Part shown: positions 49,698 through 59,529 of the stretch, one piece after another | Layout: every line of letters starts with the position of its first letter | Numbering within the stretch: the first letter of the stretch is position 1 | Assembly (NCBI GenBank): GCA_963693305.1 | Contig: OY855914.1 | Location: forward strand, 26,960,472-27,024,471 | Reading direction: 5' to 3' | Origin: Meandrina meandrites | Taxonomy: Eukaryota; Cnidaria; Anthozoa; Scleractinia; Meandrinidae | Length of the DNA stretch: 64,000 nt | Made by a program: the position numbers and the translations under genes | The notes under the pieces: model-generated | What the model saw: the letters and a program-made list of their open reading frames with translations, nothing else | Told to the model about the DNA's origin: nothing | Database searches by the model: none

Positions 49698-50802
49698 TTA
49701 TTATTATTATTATCATTACAATAAGTCTGATCTAATTAAAAATGGCGAGAAAAAAGAAAAATAAGGTAATGATAACAATGATTACAAGATGGTCCATAAA
49801 CAGGTTATAACCAGCTCATACAAGACAGACCACCCTGTACATAAAATATAGTTACAGTTTTAGTGCTTAATAAAAAATATAACATTTTATTACATGTAAT
49901 ATAAAAAAAAAGTGCCTTTAACATAAACATATTTTCCTGCACACATACATGTACATAGTCAAGCCTTGCAGAAAGGAGTAGTAGACAGTAATATACCTTA
50001 CCTCCACAAATGCGTACCTAACAATGTTTCTAAGAGAGGGACACCAGCCGGATTGTTCAACTGTTGGGTCCTTTTGAAGATAAGGATAAGGTGCTTTGTA
50101 TTCATCATATCCCTGACTTGGTAATCCACTATCATGATTAAACATCGATATAGTGGGGTCATATCGCTCCAAGAACAGTGGTTTTCTGCAATCTTAGGAA
50201 TGATTCATAATTGTGTTAACCATGTTCAGAGTGATAACATAACCTTAAGGATGGACCTTTGTATTTTTCACGGAGCGATTGCAGTATACCCGGCCCACTT
50301 ATTTACATGTGTCGGAACGCTTTAAGAACGAGGCATAACACAATAGGCACTTTTGTTATTCAATGAGATGCAAAACAGTGGGCCGGGCATTCTGCAATCT
50401 AGCCAAAGTTACAAAATGATGAGCCTGAGGCTTATGAAATGCACACTTCAGATATTTATCGTTTTATACCTGCAGATCTGGCAAATCGCTGGGCTTTGTC
50501 CCCGTGTACTGGTGCATGAAGGAATAACTATTGTATTCTCTTTGTTTAGGAGTCTTAAGTTTGCTGTAGTGTGTTGGTTGGTGTATTGTATTGGCTCTTG
50601 TGTGCCGGTACACGAGGACAGGACCGTTCATTTCTTCATTGTCTTATCAGCTGAAAAGACAATGGATTTGCGTACGACAAAGTACACGTTCTAAATATGC
50701 ATATCATAAGACTGCCATATTGTTACCTCGCCATGGAATAGCTGTCATAAAACAAGGAAAGCATACAGCAAACAAAGCAGCAAAATAACTCTCCCTTCGC
50801 AT
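30844..50802 (-). CDS. Secreted protein with six F5/8 type C (discoidin) and seven EGF domains
   Basis: Twenty-four exons chain in frame, in transcript order: 50802-50727, 50192-50002, 47288-47121, 46396-46231, 45635-45328, 44921-44759, 44262-43925, 43271-43130, 41344-41046, 39837-39690, 39040-38718, 38284-38143, 37687-37521, 36940-36797, 36330-36189, 36091-35969, 35349-35227, 34428-34306, 33764-33639, 33204-33082, 32528-32406, 32093-31965, 31460-31389, 30887-30844; 1300 aa. Residues 1-20 are a signal peptide ([18 protein letters not shown]). Discoidin domains span about 26-200, 201-357, 358-517, 518-666, 667-821, 822-972 (hallmarks [34 protein letters not shown]). EGF domains span 973-1262; the last six have the calcium-binding start DVDEC/DVNEC. 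Every domain begins at phase 1. No membrane segment, so it is probably an extracellular matrix or adhesion protein. The last two exons are the least certain. Confidence 0.85.
31067..31231 (-). other. Short protein-like open frame in the last part of the discoidin/EGF gene
   Basis: A 54-codon frame starting at ATG 31231 reads in a protein-like way ([17 protein letters not shown]). From an AG at 31220-31221 it could join the preceding exon (31389, phase 1) in frame as an alternative terminal exon, but the acceptor has no pyrimidine tract. No family recognised; chance is quite possible. Confidence 0.2.
31614..31640. repeat. Poly-G tract
   Basis: About two dozen consecutive G with one C, in the intron before the penultimate discoidin/EGF exon; it generates a spurious poly-Pro/poly-Gly frame. 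Confidence 0.9.
32148..32290. mobile_element. Partial copy C of the AAGGGGC/TTAA MITE family
   Basis: AAGGAGCTTCGTCACGGG and TTTTTGGTCTAAAC match the left end of the copy at 34518, then TTTGAACATC and TTTGCGGA...AAATAAAACC match the 52.2 kb copy. The right half is missing. Confidence 0.6.
34518..34909. mobile_element. Full-length copy A of the AAGGGGC/TTAA MITE family
   Basis: Starts TTAAAGGAGCTCTGTCACGG and ends with the near-inverse CCGTGACAAAGCCCCTTTAA, so both ends read TTAA as in piggyBac-type insertion. It is about 390 bp with no ORF. A perfect 34-bp palindrome centred on AGTTTAGCTAAACT lies near 34703-34736. In the intron between EGF domains 2 and 3. Confidence 0.7.
35801..35957. mobile_element. 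Foldback MITE with 9-bp target duplication next to a splice donor (Mutator-like)
   Basis: Arms of about 70 bp begin TAGCCAGCGTAGCTTGGCG and end with the inverse. CAATACTTC flanks both ends (35792-35800 and 35958-35966). The right-hand duplication touches the donor dinucleotide (35967-35968) of the first EGF exon, so the insertion is within the first dozen bases of the intron. Confidence 0.85.
38404..38522. repeat. (TCTG)n microsatellite with CTGC interruptions
   Basis: About fifteen TCTG units, a CTGC/CATG section, then more TCTG, in an intron of the discoidin/EGF gene (between the two halves of discoidin 5). It generates a Cys/Leu/Ser repeat frame that is not coding. Confidence 0.9.
40360..41005. 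mobile_element. Possible non-autonomous DNA element with imperfect inverted ends
   Basis: ACGCAACATTTTGTTGCGGC near 40410 resembles, inverted, GCCGCAGCAATGTTGCGT near 40930, with further imperfect similarity outward. The interior has a (TTG)n run (40741-40764) and an open frame without known motifs lies beside it (39998-40339). It lies in the intron between the two exons of discoidin 4. Boundaries are approximate. Confidence 0.35.
40739..40764. repeat. (TTG)n trinucleotide repeat
   Basis: About eight GTT/TTG units inside the putative element in a discoidin intron. Confidence 0.85.
42064..42204. mobile_element. Foldback element, about 140 bp
   Basis: CTTATTAATCGAGTTCGAGG at the left is mirrored by CGAGGTTAATAAG at the right. 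Each arm also contains a copy of the GTCCGTACTGTA-type motif and a TTTTTTCCC/GGGAAAAAA block. In the intron between discoidin 3 and 4. Confidence 0.65.
42284..42306. repeat. Interstitial telomere-like (TTAGGG)3
   Basis: Three consecutive GGGTTA units within an intron; probably a chance or repair-derived short array. Confidence 0.6.
45926..45998. mobile_element. Miniature foldback with 9-bp target duplication (Mutator-like)
   Basis: A 73-bp element whose arms read TAGCCTACGTGTAGCCGTAC and the inverse; TGAGGTAGG flanks both ends (45917-45925, 45999-46007). The TAGCC start resembles the element at 35801. In the intron between discoidin 1 and 2. Confidence 0.8.
47386..48642 (+). pseudogene. 5'-truncated retrotransposon ORF: post-RT region with CCHC knuckle and endonuclease-like motif
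   Basis: A 419-codon open frame, intact to TAA, lies antisense in intron 2 of the discoidin/EGF gene. It begins abruptly after an AT-rich repeat, with sequence typical of the region just after reverse transcriptase ([20 protein letters not shown]). A CCHC knuckle follows ([15 protein letters not shown]), then an APDARLDI...FFDVRV block compatible with a restriction-like endonuclease, then [14 protein letters not shown] and a C-terminal [12 protein letters not shown]. No RT catalytic block is present, so the copy is 5' truncated and cannot move itself. The host frame annotated from 47341 adds repeat-encoded Tyr residues and is not the true start. RLE-type non-LTR origin is my best reading; another retroelement class is possible. 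Confidence 0.7.
48604..48803. repeat. Tandem duplication, two units of 100 bp
   Basis: GATATTGACGTTGAAACCC starts at 48604 and again at 48704; the two units differ at only a few positions. The first unit includes the last ORF codons and the stop. Confidence 0.9.
48851..49472. mobile_element. Pogo/Tc1-like MITE, about 620 bp, with TA target duplication
   Basis: Ends CAGTGGAACCCCGTTAATAC and its near inverse ending GTTCCACTG, both flanked by TA. The motif GGCCGTATTAACGGGGT recurs several times near both ends, the usual layout of pogo-like MITEs. No transposase ORF. Nested in the retrotransposon 3' region. Confidence 0.8.
49646..49716. repeat. (ATT)n trinucleotide repeat
   Basis: About twenty ATT units, adjacent to the retrotransposon tail; yields a poly-Tyr frame that is not coding. 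Confidence 0.9.
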
Positions 50803-51497
50803 GTTGAAAACTACAAAAAGTCCGCCATATTGATTTGTTTCAGTTGCTCACGTGCGACTAACTGGCCAATCATATGAAGGAGAGCCGTAGTCTTCAAAAT
50901 TGGCGGGAAAACGTTACAAAACTCTTTCTTTGCGTGAAAAATGTCAGAAAACTACCAGATTATATATATTGTTCCAGGGGTTCGCGATAAGTTAGTTGGA
51001 GAGTTTTCTTTCCGCTGCTGTTCAGCTAACCGAACGCCTGTAACTAGATTAGAAAGTCTAGAAAGTCCGAACGCCTGGAAAACGAAAGTCTGTTTCTTCT
51101 TGTCGCTCGTTTTCACGACGTTGTCACTGGTAAGGCTCTGGTAAGAATCGACTTGTGATAAGTCAAGCCTAGCCAAGTCAAGTCTAGCTACAGATCATCG
51201 AGCAGGCCGAAAGGAAAGCTTCGCAACTTTTTTTTGACAGAGAAAATTACAGTGTTTTAGTGTCCGGCTTTGGCCAAACTGGCAGCCAATTTCAATTCGA
51301 CTTTGAAATTGTATTCCGCCTCCCACGTAAAGTTCAGTAAAAGAAAGAAAAAAAAAACACCTTAATCCGGGACATCACAAATTTCAAAATTTGAATTAAC
51401 GAACAATGAAACAGCCAATGAGCATTCTTGATGTTGGCACAACTACGGAGTCTCGTGACATTCGAGTTTGTTACAGGACGCGGCAGTATATTGCAAG
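50803..51497. promoter_or_regulatory. Divergent promoter region shared by the discoidin/EGF gene and the amylase gene
   Basis: About 0.7 kb separates the two predicted start codons, which point away from each other. No TATA box close to either start. An open frame at 50941-51144 and its mirror have no splice context and look like chance. Shared regulation is only a possibility. Confidence 0.45.
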
Positions 51498-54400
51498 ATG
51501 TTGCGGACAACACTTGTAGCTCTTTTCGTCCTTATTCCCGTCACTTTTCATCGCTGCGATGGAAAAACAGCCGAGGAATGGAAAGGAAGAATAATATATC
51601 AGGTAGATGCCGTGTATTTTTTTTGAAGCCTACAGCTGTAACCTTGATGCTCAATATAGATGCCTTGAAAGAGATTACTACGGTATTCGTCATGCAGGAA
51701 ATCTTTGAAAATTCTACATAACTAATAAATCGTTTTTAAGCCGAAAGGTATCTTGAAAAATTAATTCTAAGACCTCTAACGAAAGAAAGGCCCAAAGCGA
51801 TGCTTCCCACCCCTGGACAGTAGAACCACTAACAGACATGCAAACTTTCACGATTCCGCAATGAATGATCATGAATGTCACGAGTTTTGACGCTGACGAC
51901 AACAATACCTTTTTTTAAACAAAGTTCGACATGACATCTGTATTAAATCTAATAAGGTGATCAAATATGTCAAGGCAAGTCTCTTTGATACTTGGTCGGC
52001 AGGTCTTGCTTTGTTTTACAATATGACTAACTAATGCGAGTAAAAAAGACACGATCCACACGTACAGACACGTATGAAGCATCAACACGAGAATTTAAGC
52101 TGTTGTAGGCGAAGTACCTTAGTCACGCGACTCTTGTTTGTCACGCAAGCTAGGGATCCCTAGTTAAAGGAGCTACTCGAGGATTTTGCAGATTTCTAAA
52201 CTAAACTATTCTGAAATTAATGGTAAAAAACATTATCTTTGAACATCTAAGGGAAGATATAATCTTAATTTGCGGAGAGAAATCAAACCACGGCTGATAG
52301 ATATAAATTTTTGGAAGACGCGCGGAAACAACTTGAAAAGTTTAGCCTCAATAGTTTGCAAATTATAATCCATTCAAGCCATCCGCAGCCACAGACGCTT
52401 GTTAGCAGTTTCAGTGCTCTAATATAGCAACTGTCAGTGAATATGGACCATTATTTTTTAGGTTTTTAAGAGAGGATGAAGTCATCCTCTCTTGGTTTCC
52501 TACAACACAAATATACATTCTGGCTGTTCAAAAAACTGTTAAAATCCGTGACAAAGTCCCTTTTGGGTTTGTAAGTCAAGCGCCCTGGGCCATATATAAC
52601 ACAGGCTTCCACACATGAAAAATTAGGCCGACATTGGCGAAGTGAAGTATATGAAAGCTTAGAGCGAGAGATGGATCAAAGACAAGGGGAGAGGGAAAGG
52701 GAATGGAATGGAGAATGGAACCTTTCGTTCTCATCCCCCCCCCCCCCCCCCCCCTCATTTAAGAACTTCTAAGACCTTCTACGAGCATCTCACTCTGTTA
52801 AAAAGGAAACGACCGCTCGAGCCCTTGGGGTCGCTCTTTGCCTCTCATCCTTATCCAAAATCACCCTCCCCGCCTCCTTCCTTCGCTTTTTTTGTGCATT
52901 TGGATCTGTTATTAGAAGATCTTAAAAGATATTATCTTTTTCTAGATCTTAACTGATCGCTTTGCTCCCTCGGGAGATTTACCGTCCCATAAGTGCGTTG
53001 CTCTAAGGAAGTATTGCGGTGGAACGTTCAAAGGAATCGAAAAGCACCTCGACTACATCACAGGCCTGGGTGCTAATGCTATTTGGATCTCCCCTATAGT
53101 ACTGAACACTGTCAATGGTTACCATGGATACTGGGCACAGAACATATATGAAATCAACCCGAATTTCGGAACCAGGGAGGATCTGAAATCTCTGGTGGCA
53201 GCTTGCCATGATCGAGACGTTTGGGTGATGGCAGACGTTGTTGCCAATCACATGGGATATCCGCCCAACACGATCTGGGATACTGACCCTTCACCAAATG
53301 TCTCCATGAGCTTTGACAATTTTGTTCCTTTTAACGATTCAAAGTATTTCCATCCCCGTCATCCTTACATAAAATGGCCTGAAGAGTGCAAGGATCAGTG
53401 GAAAATTGAAAATTACTGGCTGGCAAACTTGCCCGATTTAAACCAAAGCCATCCATTTGTGCGCGAGACGTTGTTAAAATGGATCAAGGATTTGACGAAT
53501 GAGTTCGGATTTGACGGCTATCGTCTCGACACAACCATACAAGTTCCCAAACCATTCTGGGCGGAGTTCCGTAAGGCTGGAGGTGCGTTTATGGTCGGCG
53601 AGGCAAACAACGGTCCCCCTCCCTGTGGGTCCATGGAGTATGTTGGGCAGTATCAGGAGTATGTTGATTCAGTGTTGGCTTACCCCATGTATTGGGCACT
53701 GCGATGGATCTTCCAGGAAAAGACGAAGAACTTTATTTCGCTTAGTGTTGCCGTCAATAGATCATATGAGATTTACAAGGACAGGTAAGTTCCTTGGCAA
53801 CGTGTGGACATTGTCTTGAAAATTTTCAGGAGCTGCAATAAAAACTGGATACTGACTCCGGTTATTACGAAACAAAGATTGGTGCTTAGATAACTCAATC
53901 GGCCTTCCTGAAAATTTCAGTATAATTTGTATACATTATGTATTACGCAGCGGACAAACCCGTGGGAGATTGTGCCGTGTGTGACAGGGAAACCTCTGAA
54001 TATTAACGAACATGTTTCTCTCGTTACTATAAGTTTTAAACACTGCGCGAAAAAATCTAGTTGAGGTGGATATCACCAAATCTGGTGGCTTACCTTTTAA
54101 CTTTTGTCAATTAGATCCGTCTTCGGAGGTTTTGTGGACAACCACGACAACCCACGATTTCTGAATTTTAACCCAAGCCACACCGGTCTCATGAATGAGC
54201 TGGCATTCGTGATAATGGGGGACTGGATTCCTATAGTGTACTACGGAACCGAGCAAGGATTTGACGGCGGCGAAGACTCTAACAACCGTGAATCACTTTG
54301 GCCTTTCATGTCCACCAAAAACCCACTGTACAAATTTATTCAAACACTCGCTAAATTCAGAAGAACTCTTGGAAATGACTGGCTGCAGAAGAAGCAGGTG

Positions 54401-55236
54401 AAAGAAATTGTACTTCAATCTGTTGTTTGGCGCTTGTATAAGTCCTTTTGTGTACTAAAGGAGGTTGGCAAAGGGGGAGGGGGGGGGGGGGGGGGGCGTG
54501 TCGTGATCCCGTTTCACGCACAACTTTTAACCAAATTAACGTGTCACGTATATTTGAAACAGGTCAAATCCCGCTTCTTTTCTCGCTGTTTTTACGCGTC
54601 ACGGTCTTCTTTTCTCTCTATTTTCACGCGTCATGGTCTAATATTTTCCCTTATCACGTGTCACGCATAAACCCTTTAGTGCCCTCCAAAAGGAGACTAA
54701 CCTGGAAATCGCGCTCAATTTTCTTTTTATTGAGGTACTCAGACAGTAAAAATACTGCAAAATCTGAGAAGAACCTCGCAACCTCCCAAAACCAAAAATG
54801 GTTTACCTTGGATGTGATTCTATTCCAGTTACTCGTCGCTACAATTATCAAAGTAAGAGTTCCCCCCTTCCTCCCCCCCCCCCCCCCCCCCATCAACACG
54901 CACAATACCATAATAATTTTCACCAAGTTCGGATGACAGTGCCTGTCATGCAGCTAACATGTAACTTTTTTGTCCCATCAGGTGGAGAGACACGTTCAAT
55001 CTGATGCTTACGCCTTTTCAAAAGGGAAGATACTGGTTATTGTAACAACACAGGTTACAACTGTCAAAATAACAATCAGGAGTTCCCCGTATGAACCTGG
55101 AGATACCTTAAAGAATGTGTTGAATCCCACGGAAAAATTCACGATCTCTTCAGATGGCTCTTTGCCTGTTACGTTAAACTCAGGGCAACCTCTCGTCCTC
55201 GAGATGGAACAAAATCGGCAAAATGGTTGTGTGTAA
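51498..55236 (+). CDS. Secreted alpha-amylase, fungal-type GH13 (GH13_1-like)
   Basis: Four exons, 51498-51602, 52946-53784, 54115-54397 and 54982-55236, join in frame to 493 aa. Exon 1 encodes a signal peptide (MLRTTLVALFVLIPVTFHRC) and leads into RIIYQ-ILTDRFAPSGD, the start typical of Taka-amylase-type enzymes. The four GH13 regions are present: DVVANHMGY (130-140), GFDGYRLDT with nucleophile Asp230, FMVGEAN with acid/base Glu254, and FVDNHDNPRF with Asp326. These resemble the fungal enzyme more than pancreatic-type animal amylases (GH13_24). The last exon is the small C-terminal beta domain. The enzyme hydrolyses internal alpha-1,4 bonds of starch or glycogen, outside the cell. All catalytic residues are intact. 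Introns and a secretory leader argue against contamination. Length matches the fungal family (about 480-500). Confidence 0.9.
52163..52562. mobile_element. Diverged copy B of the AAGGGGC/TTAA MITE family
   Basis: Starts TTAAAGGAGCTACTCGAGG and ends with CCGTGACAAAGTCCCTTTT. The middle (GCTCTAATATAGCAACTGTC, CTGGCTGTTCAAAA) matches copy A at 34518. It carries a small internal duplication around AGAGGATGAAGTCATCCTCT near 52470. In amylase intron 1. Confidence 0.65.
52735..52754. repeat. Poly-C tract
   Basis: About nineteen C residues in amylase intron 1. Similar G or C homopolymers lie near 54477-54497 and 54872-54891 in its last intron. Confidence 0.85.
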
Positions 55237-56443
55237 ACTTCTTCTGGATACGCACTAAAATATTTTACCATTAGTTTGGTTTTATTAGTTTTTCGACAGT
55301 GAGTAGGAAATATTTACGTAAAACCAAACCGCGATATACCGGTATACTCAAAATCGGAGGCAAATATCAAAATGAGTAGCGACTTAATAAGTGCCAAAAT
55401 ACCCAAATTTTGAAATTCAAAATACGGTATACCCAATGTTTGATTGTAGCTTCACTGGCAAAACTTTGATCTTTTCGACTCGCACACACCCTCCCTAATC
55501 ATTACTATTGTTGTAGGTGGTAGCTAGGTGGCAGAGAGGTTTATTTGTTCATTTCTTTGGGTTTATATAACATGAATAAACTTCTCTCTTGGCCAAAAGG
55601 CAAGTTGTGTCTTAAGTTGTGTTGAGGCGGGGGAATTAGCTTGCGATTGCAACTCGGCTTTGCTCCGAGGAAATACAAACGCTCGAAACGTCGGCCTTTT
55701 AAATTGACGACGGCTGTTAGTTTTAATTGAAATGTACAATCAAAACGTAGCTTTATCAACTCATAGTTGATTAGCCTAGTAGCTTAATGTTTTACTTGTC
55801 GGCCGAAAGAGCATGACAGTCTCTCTAGTACCTAAAATCTTCGTCCAAAAAAGTCTGTAGTGCGACGAGAAAGAGGCGGCTCTTTTCGCCTTTTTTTGCG
55901 ATTACCATTCCACCTTTGCCGATCAAACAAAAAATGGTTCCTAAAGTCGATGCATTTATTTTATCTTATTCTTCAGTTTTGTAAAAGACTTTATTGCTCT
56001 GGTTAATATCAAGCTTTTGCATTATTTTCGCGCCGCGTTTGAACCTTTAGTGGCTAAAAGAAAAAAAACGTATTATGTTAAAAAAAGAATGATATCAGTA
56101 AATACATGAACAAATTTATTGCGGCCGCAATAAAGGCTTGGGGTCGAGTCGAATTTCCGGAATGCACGGCGGTTACCACAATTTGAAACGGATAAGTAAC
56201 CATAATTGGGGACCTTTAGATCGGAGTGCGATTGCAAGACTGAATCACGATTCCTCGATGGCTAAATGTGATTGCCTGTTGAAAACTTGTTCATTTCAGC
56301 CACAATCCTCGACGCTCGCGCACAATCAAACCGGAGCCAGAGATTCCTGGCTCCGGCTTTTGAATCGCCCAAAGCTCTTGCGTTTCCCGACCGCTGGTCA
56401 ACGGGACGCAGGATTGTGTCCTTGAGCAACTGGGAGGGAGGCC

Positions 56444-56753
56444 CGGGGGGGACTCCCATATGGAAGGGACGGGGATGCTCGTCGGAAATTTTGAATTTAA
56501 CCCCTAAAAGAGACCAATCTGAGTGTGGCCGAACGTTATGCAGACCCCTAAAAGAGTAAATATAACGAATCAAAATTCTTTCTTTTTTGTTATTTCTTCG
56601 CGTGCAACCCTAAACGAGACCTTGACAGCTAAAAACAATGACATTTTGCCCAGAACACCCTAAGCGAGACCAAAATCCGCAATTTACACCCCTAAGCGAG
56701 ACGACGAGCATCCCCGTCCATTTCATATGGGAGTCCCCCCCCCCCCCCCCCCC
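56444..56753. mobile_element. Inverted-repeat element with internal CCCTAAAAGAGACC motifs
   Basis: GGGGGGGACTCCCATATG at the left is mirrored by CATATGGGAGTCCCCCC at the right, with GACGGGGATGCTCGTCG also in both arms. Inside, a motif close to CCCTAARCGAGACC occurs about five times. Both sides are flanked by a GGGAGGGAGG-like sequence that may be a target duplication of about 10 bp, blurred by the G/C homopolymers. Confidence 0.7.
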
Positions 56754-57658
56754 AGGGGAGGGAGGGTTCTAGGAACATAACTGGATTGAAATTCGAAAGT
56801 CGTACTCGATCTCGCACTCGTCCTCTGATCTGAAGGTCCCTGTTAAGTCTTCTGCACCGGAGGGAATTTTACACATATTATTATTAATTACTTAGTGACT
56901 CTGAAAGCATATTTAAAAGTTATTTTATTCACTTCGCTAAAGCCGGTTCTTGAGCTCGACAGTAATCGGAGTAAGCTGCTGCTGCCTGTTATTAGGACGT
57001 AGTGAAGAACTGTCTGGCTCAGATCATGTGACAGGTAGCAGCAATATAGAAATATCAGGAGGCCGCCGAGTACAAAACAATGAATAATATCCCCAACTCT
57101 TTTGAATTATCTTTATTATCCAAGAGATCGCCGCGTGGTTGTGTTTATTCAAAGTTGAAAAAAAAAAAACATTAAAATCTGTTTCAATCGTTTTGTTGTG
57201 AGTTTAAACATCTGCATCGGGATGAATGCGACTGCAAATTAGTCCAGCCACCGCGAGCACCGGAGTAGTAATCGTTACTGCTAAAAGGCTTTTATAATAA
57301 CCGCTTTTTCTAGACGGAAGAAGCCGGTGTTCTCAGATGACTAAATATCATGCAAGCAGTCAAAATGACCTGGAACTGGATAACGACATACAATTACAAA
57401 TATTATACGATCCGGTTAAAAAACGCTGCGTTTTCTTTACTGAGTGCGGTGCAAAAATACAACGACAAGAAGCTTATTAAGTGTTAATTTATTTTTATAG
57501 AATTTCAGTTATTTGAGTTGCAAATTGGACTAACGACAGAACAATCAAACAAGTACATACGACTTCATCTTAATGACAATTTAAAAATAATTCCCGTTCT
57601 CTTTGTTATTGAGTTGTACCGGCGTATGCGAATGATTAATAAACATTTTGTGTCGTTT

Positions 57659-57868
57659 TTAGACTACTTTAGCGAGTAAACGCAAAATTGCCATGCTACT
57701 ATATACTTGGCTTAGTTTGGCGGAAGATTTTTTGTGAATGACATGTCTTCGAAATATGAGTTTTTTGTCTCTTTCGTGAGCCTGTACATGACACCTATTC
57801 GGCAATAGAAACGTTTTGCAAATACAACAGGTGCCATTTGATTGTATGTCGGAGTTAGTAATTCGCAC
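57659..57868 (-). other. Open frame with a degenerate zinc-finger-like segment
   Basis: The 69-codon frame contains CCICKTFLLPNRCHVQAHER, which has a CxxC and HxxxH pair but only nine residues between them instead of about twelve. It could be a decayed C2H2 remnant or chance. No splice partners found. Confidence 0.15.
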
Positions 57869-59079
57869 TTTTTTAAGTCAGAATAAGTTTAGGCCAAAGA
57901 AAATTTCGATCTTACAAGTAAAACAGTGAAGATATTACGCTCGCACGTTGGGATTGTTTCGCGCTATTTCTGGGCAAAAGTCATGCTATATTTCCATATT
58001 TGGAAAGTTTAGGGACCTTTCAGCCTGGCAAGTTCTTAAATTACCACCTATAGTCATGATAATTTTTCGTCTCTAAATTGCTTTTCTTAAGTTTCCCTGC
58101 GTGCACTTATTTCGCGAATTTAGAGTGCCATAATTTGCGAAACTTTATATTCCCGTTTCACCGAACATTCGTAAATTTAGGAACAAAAGAAGTTGAAAAT
58201 AAGACACTAGTGATCTTGGTCACAAGGTGTTTCCTCCAATTAATAGCCAGCCAAATTGAGACTTCTCGTATCTACAACTTCCTTTCTACAACTATCTTCC
58301 ACATCACGCTCCATTGGCTCGTTTATTATTGTGTGAACTATAACTAACGTGGCTAACTGTTAGTCAGAATTTACAGAATGACATGTCAATTTACGTTGGC
58401 TGAGCTAAACCCATTTCACTATAGGCCACAAGCATTAACATTTTCAAGATACCTTAATAAAACGATTTTAAGAATCTAATTTTCTTGTTTATTATCACGT
58501 GAAAATGTCTCATAAATGTATTGGCGAAAATAACTGATTATGCCTTCAAGTTGGTGTTTAGGGAAGATTAGGGCGGGCTTAATTCCTCCGAGAGCATCCT
58601 GTTTAAAATTTACGTTGTGCAAACCTTCTTTTACAGCAGGTTTTTACACATAGGTCGACAACAAGCTTTTCAATAGGTTTACTTCCCAGACAAAACCAGG
58701 TCTGGCTTAAACAACTAAAGCCCATGAAAAGAATTCACAGGTTATTTAAAAGCTTTTCAGACATGGGGCTTTTTAAAAGAGAAGCTATTAAACTTTGTAT
58801 TTCGTTTATGACACTTATTTTGTATGATTTATTTCCGATTTACCGCGTCTTACGAATGAGCCTTCTTTGTTATCGTTTTCACAATCGTTAACTAAGTAAA
58901 ACGGGTATTACCAAGAACATTAACTTTCGAAATTTAGGTGAATAAAAATGCTGAACAGCATTTATTAATTCACAATTCTCGTTTTCAAAAGCCATAATTA
59001 GCATGAGTTTATTTCTTTTGAGAATGATTGTAGTTTGAAGAAAAACACCAATCAACGGCCGGGTTGCTGTTTAAGAAAC

Positions 59080-59529
59080 TCAGGGAGAAAACATCACAGC
59101 TTTTTCATTTAGCGACTGTGATGATTGTGAACGACATTTATAGAATGCCTCACAAGTGCCGCGACGTAATTCTGAACATGTTTTAGCGGCGTCTGACATA
59201 AAATAAAAGTAATAATAAAAACACAGCATGCAAATGCCAGATAACGATGTCCAATTGAGACTTCGACAAATTAACTCAGTTGGAACAATGCTTGTAGTCT
59301 TAGCAAGGAGTTCCTTGGAGCTAATTGAGAAGTCCGTATTACAAATACGGTGGCGAAAAAATAGAGCCTCGTCGATCACCTGAGGAAACAATTTTGCAAG
59401 TTTTTCGCAAGAGTGAAAATTGTCCACTTTTGGATGACTGAAAGAATTTAAAGAAAATAGTTTTAATTTTCTACCCCAACGGTATTCTAAAATTAGATTT
59501 AACTGGTAAGAGAGCGAAAAACAAAACAT
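59080..59529 (-). other. 149-codon open frame of unknown status
   Basis: The longest unexplained frame in the flank. It has one hydrophobic stretch (ICMLCFYYYFYFM) and no family motif that I recognise. No obvious promoter or splice context. Listed because its length is unusual for AT-rich DNA, not because it is shown to code. Confidence 0.15.

Noticed and set aside
49555..49764. Poly-Tyr frame
   Set aside because: Translation of the ATT repeat behind the retrotransposon.
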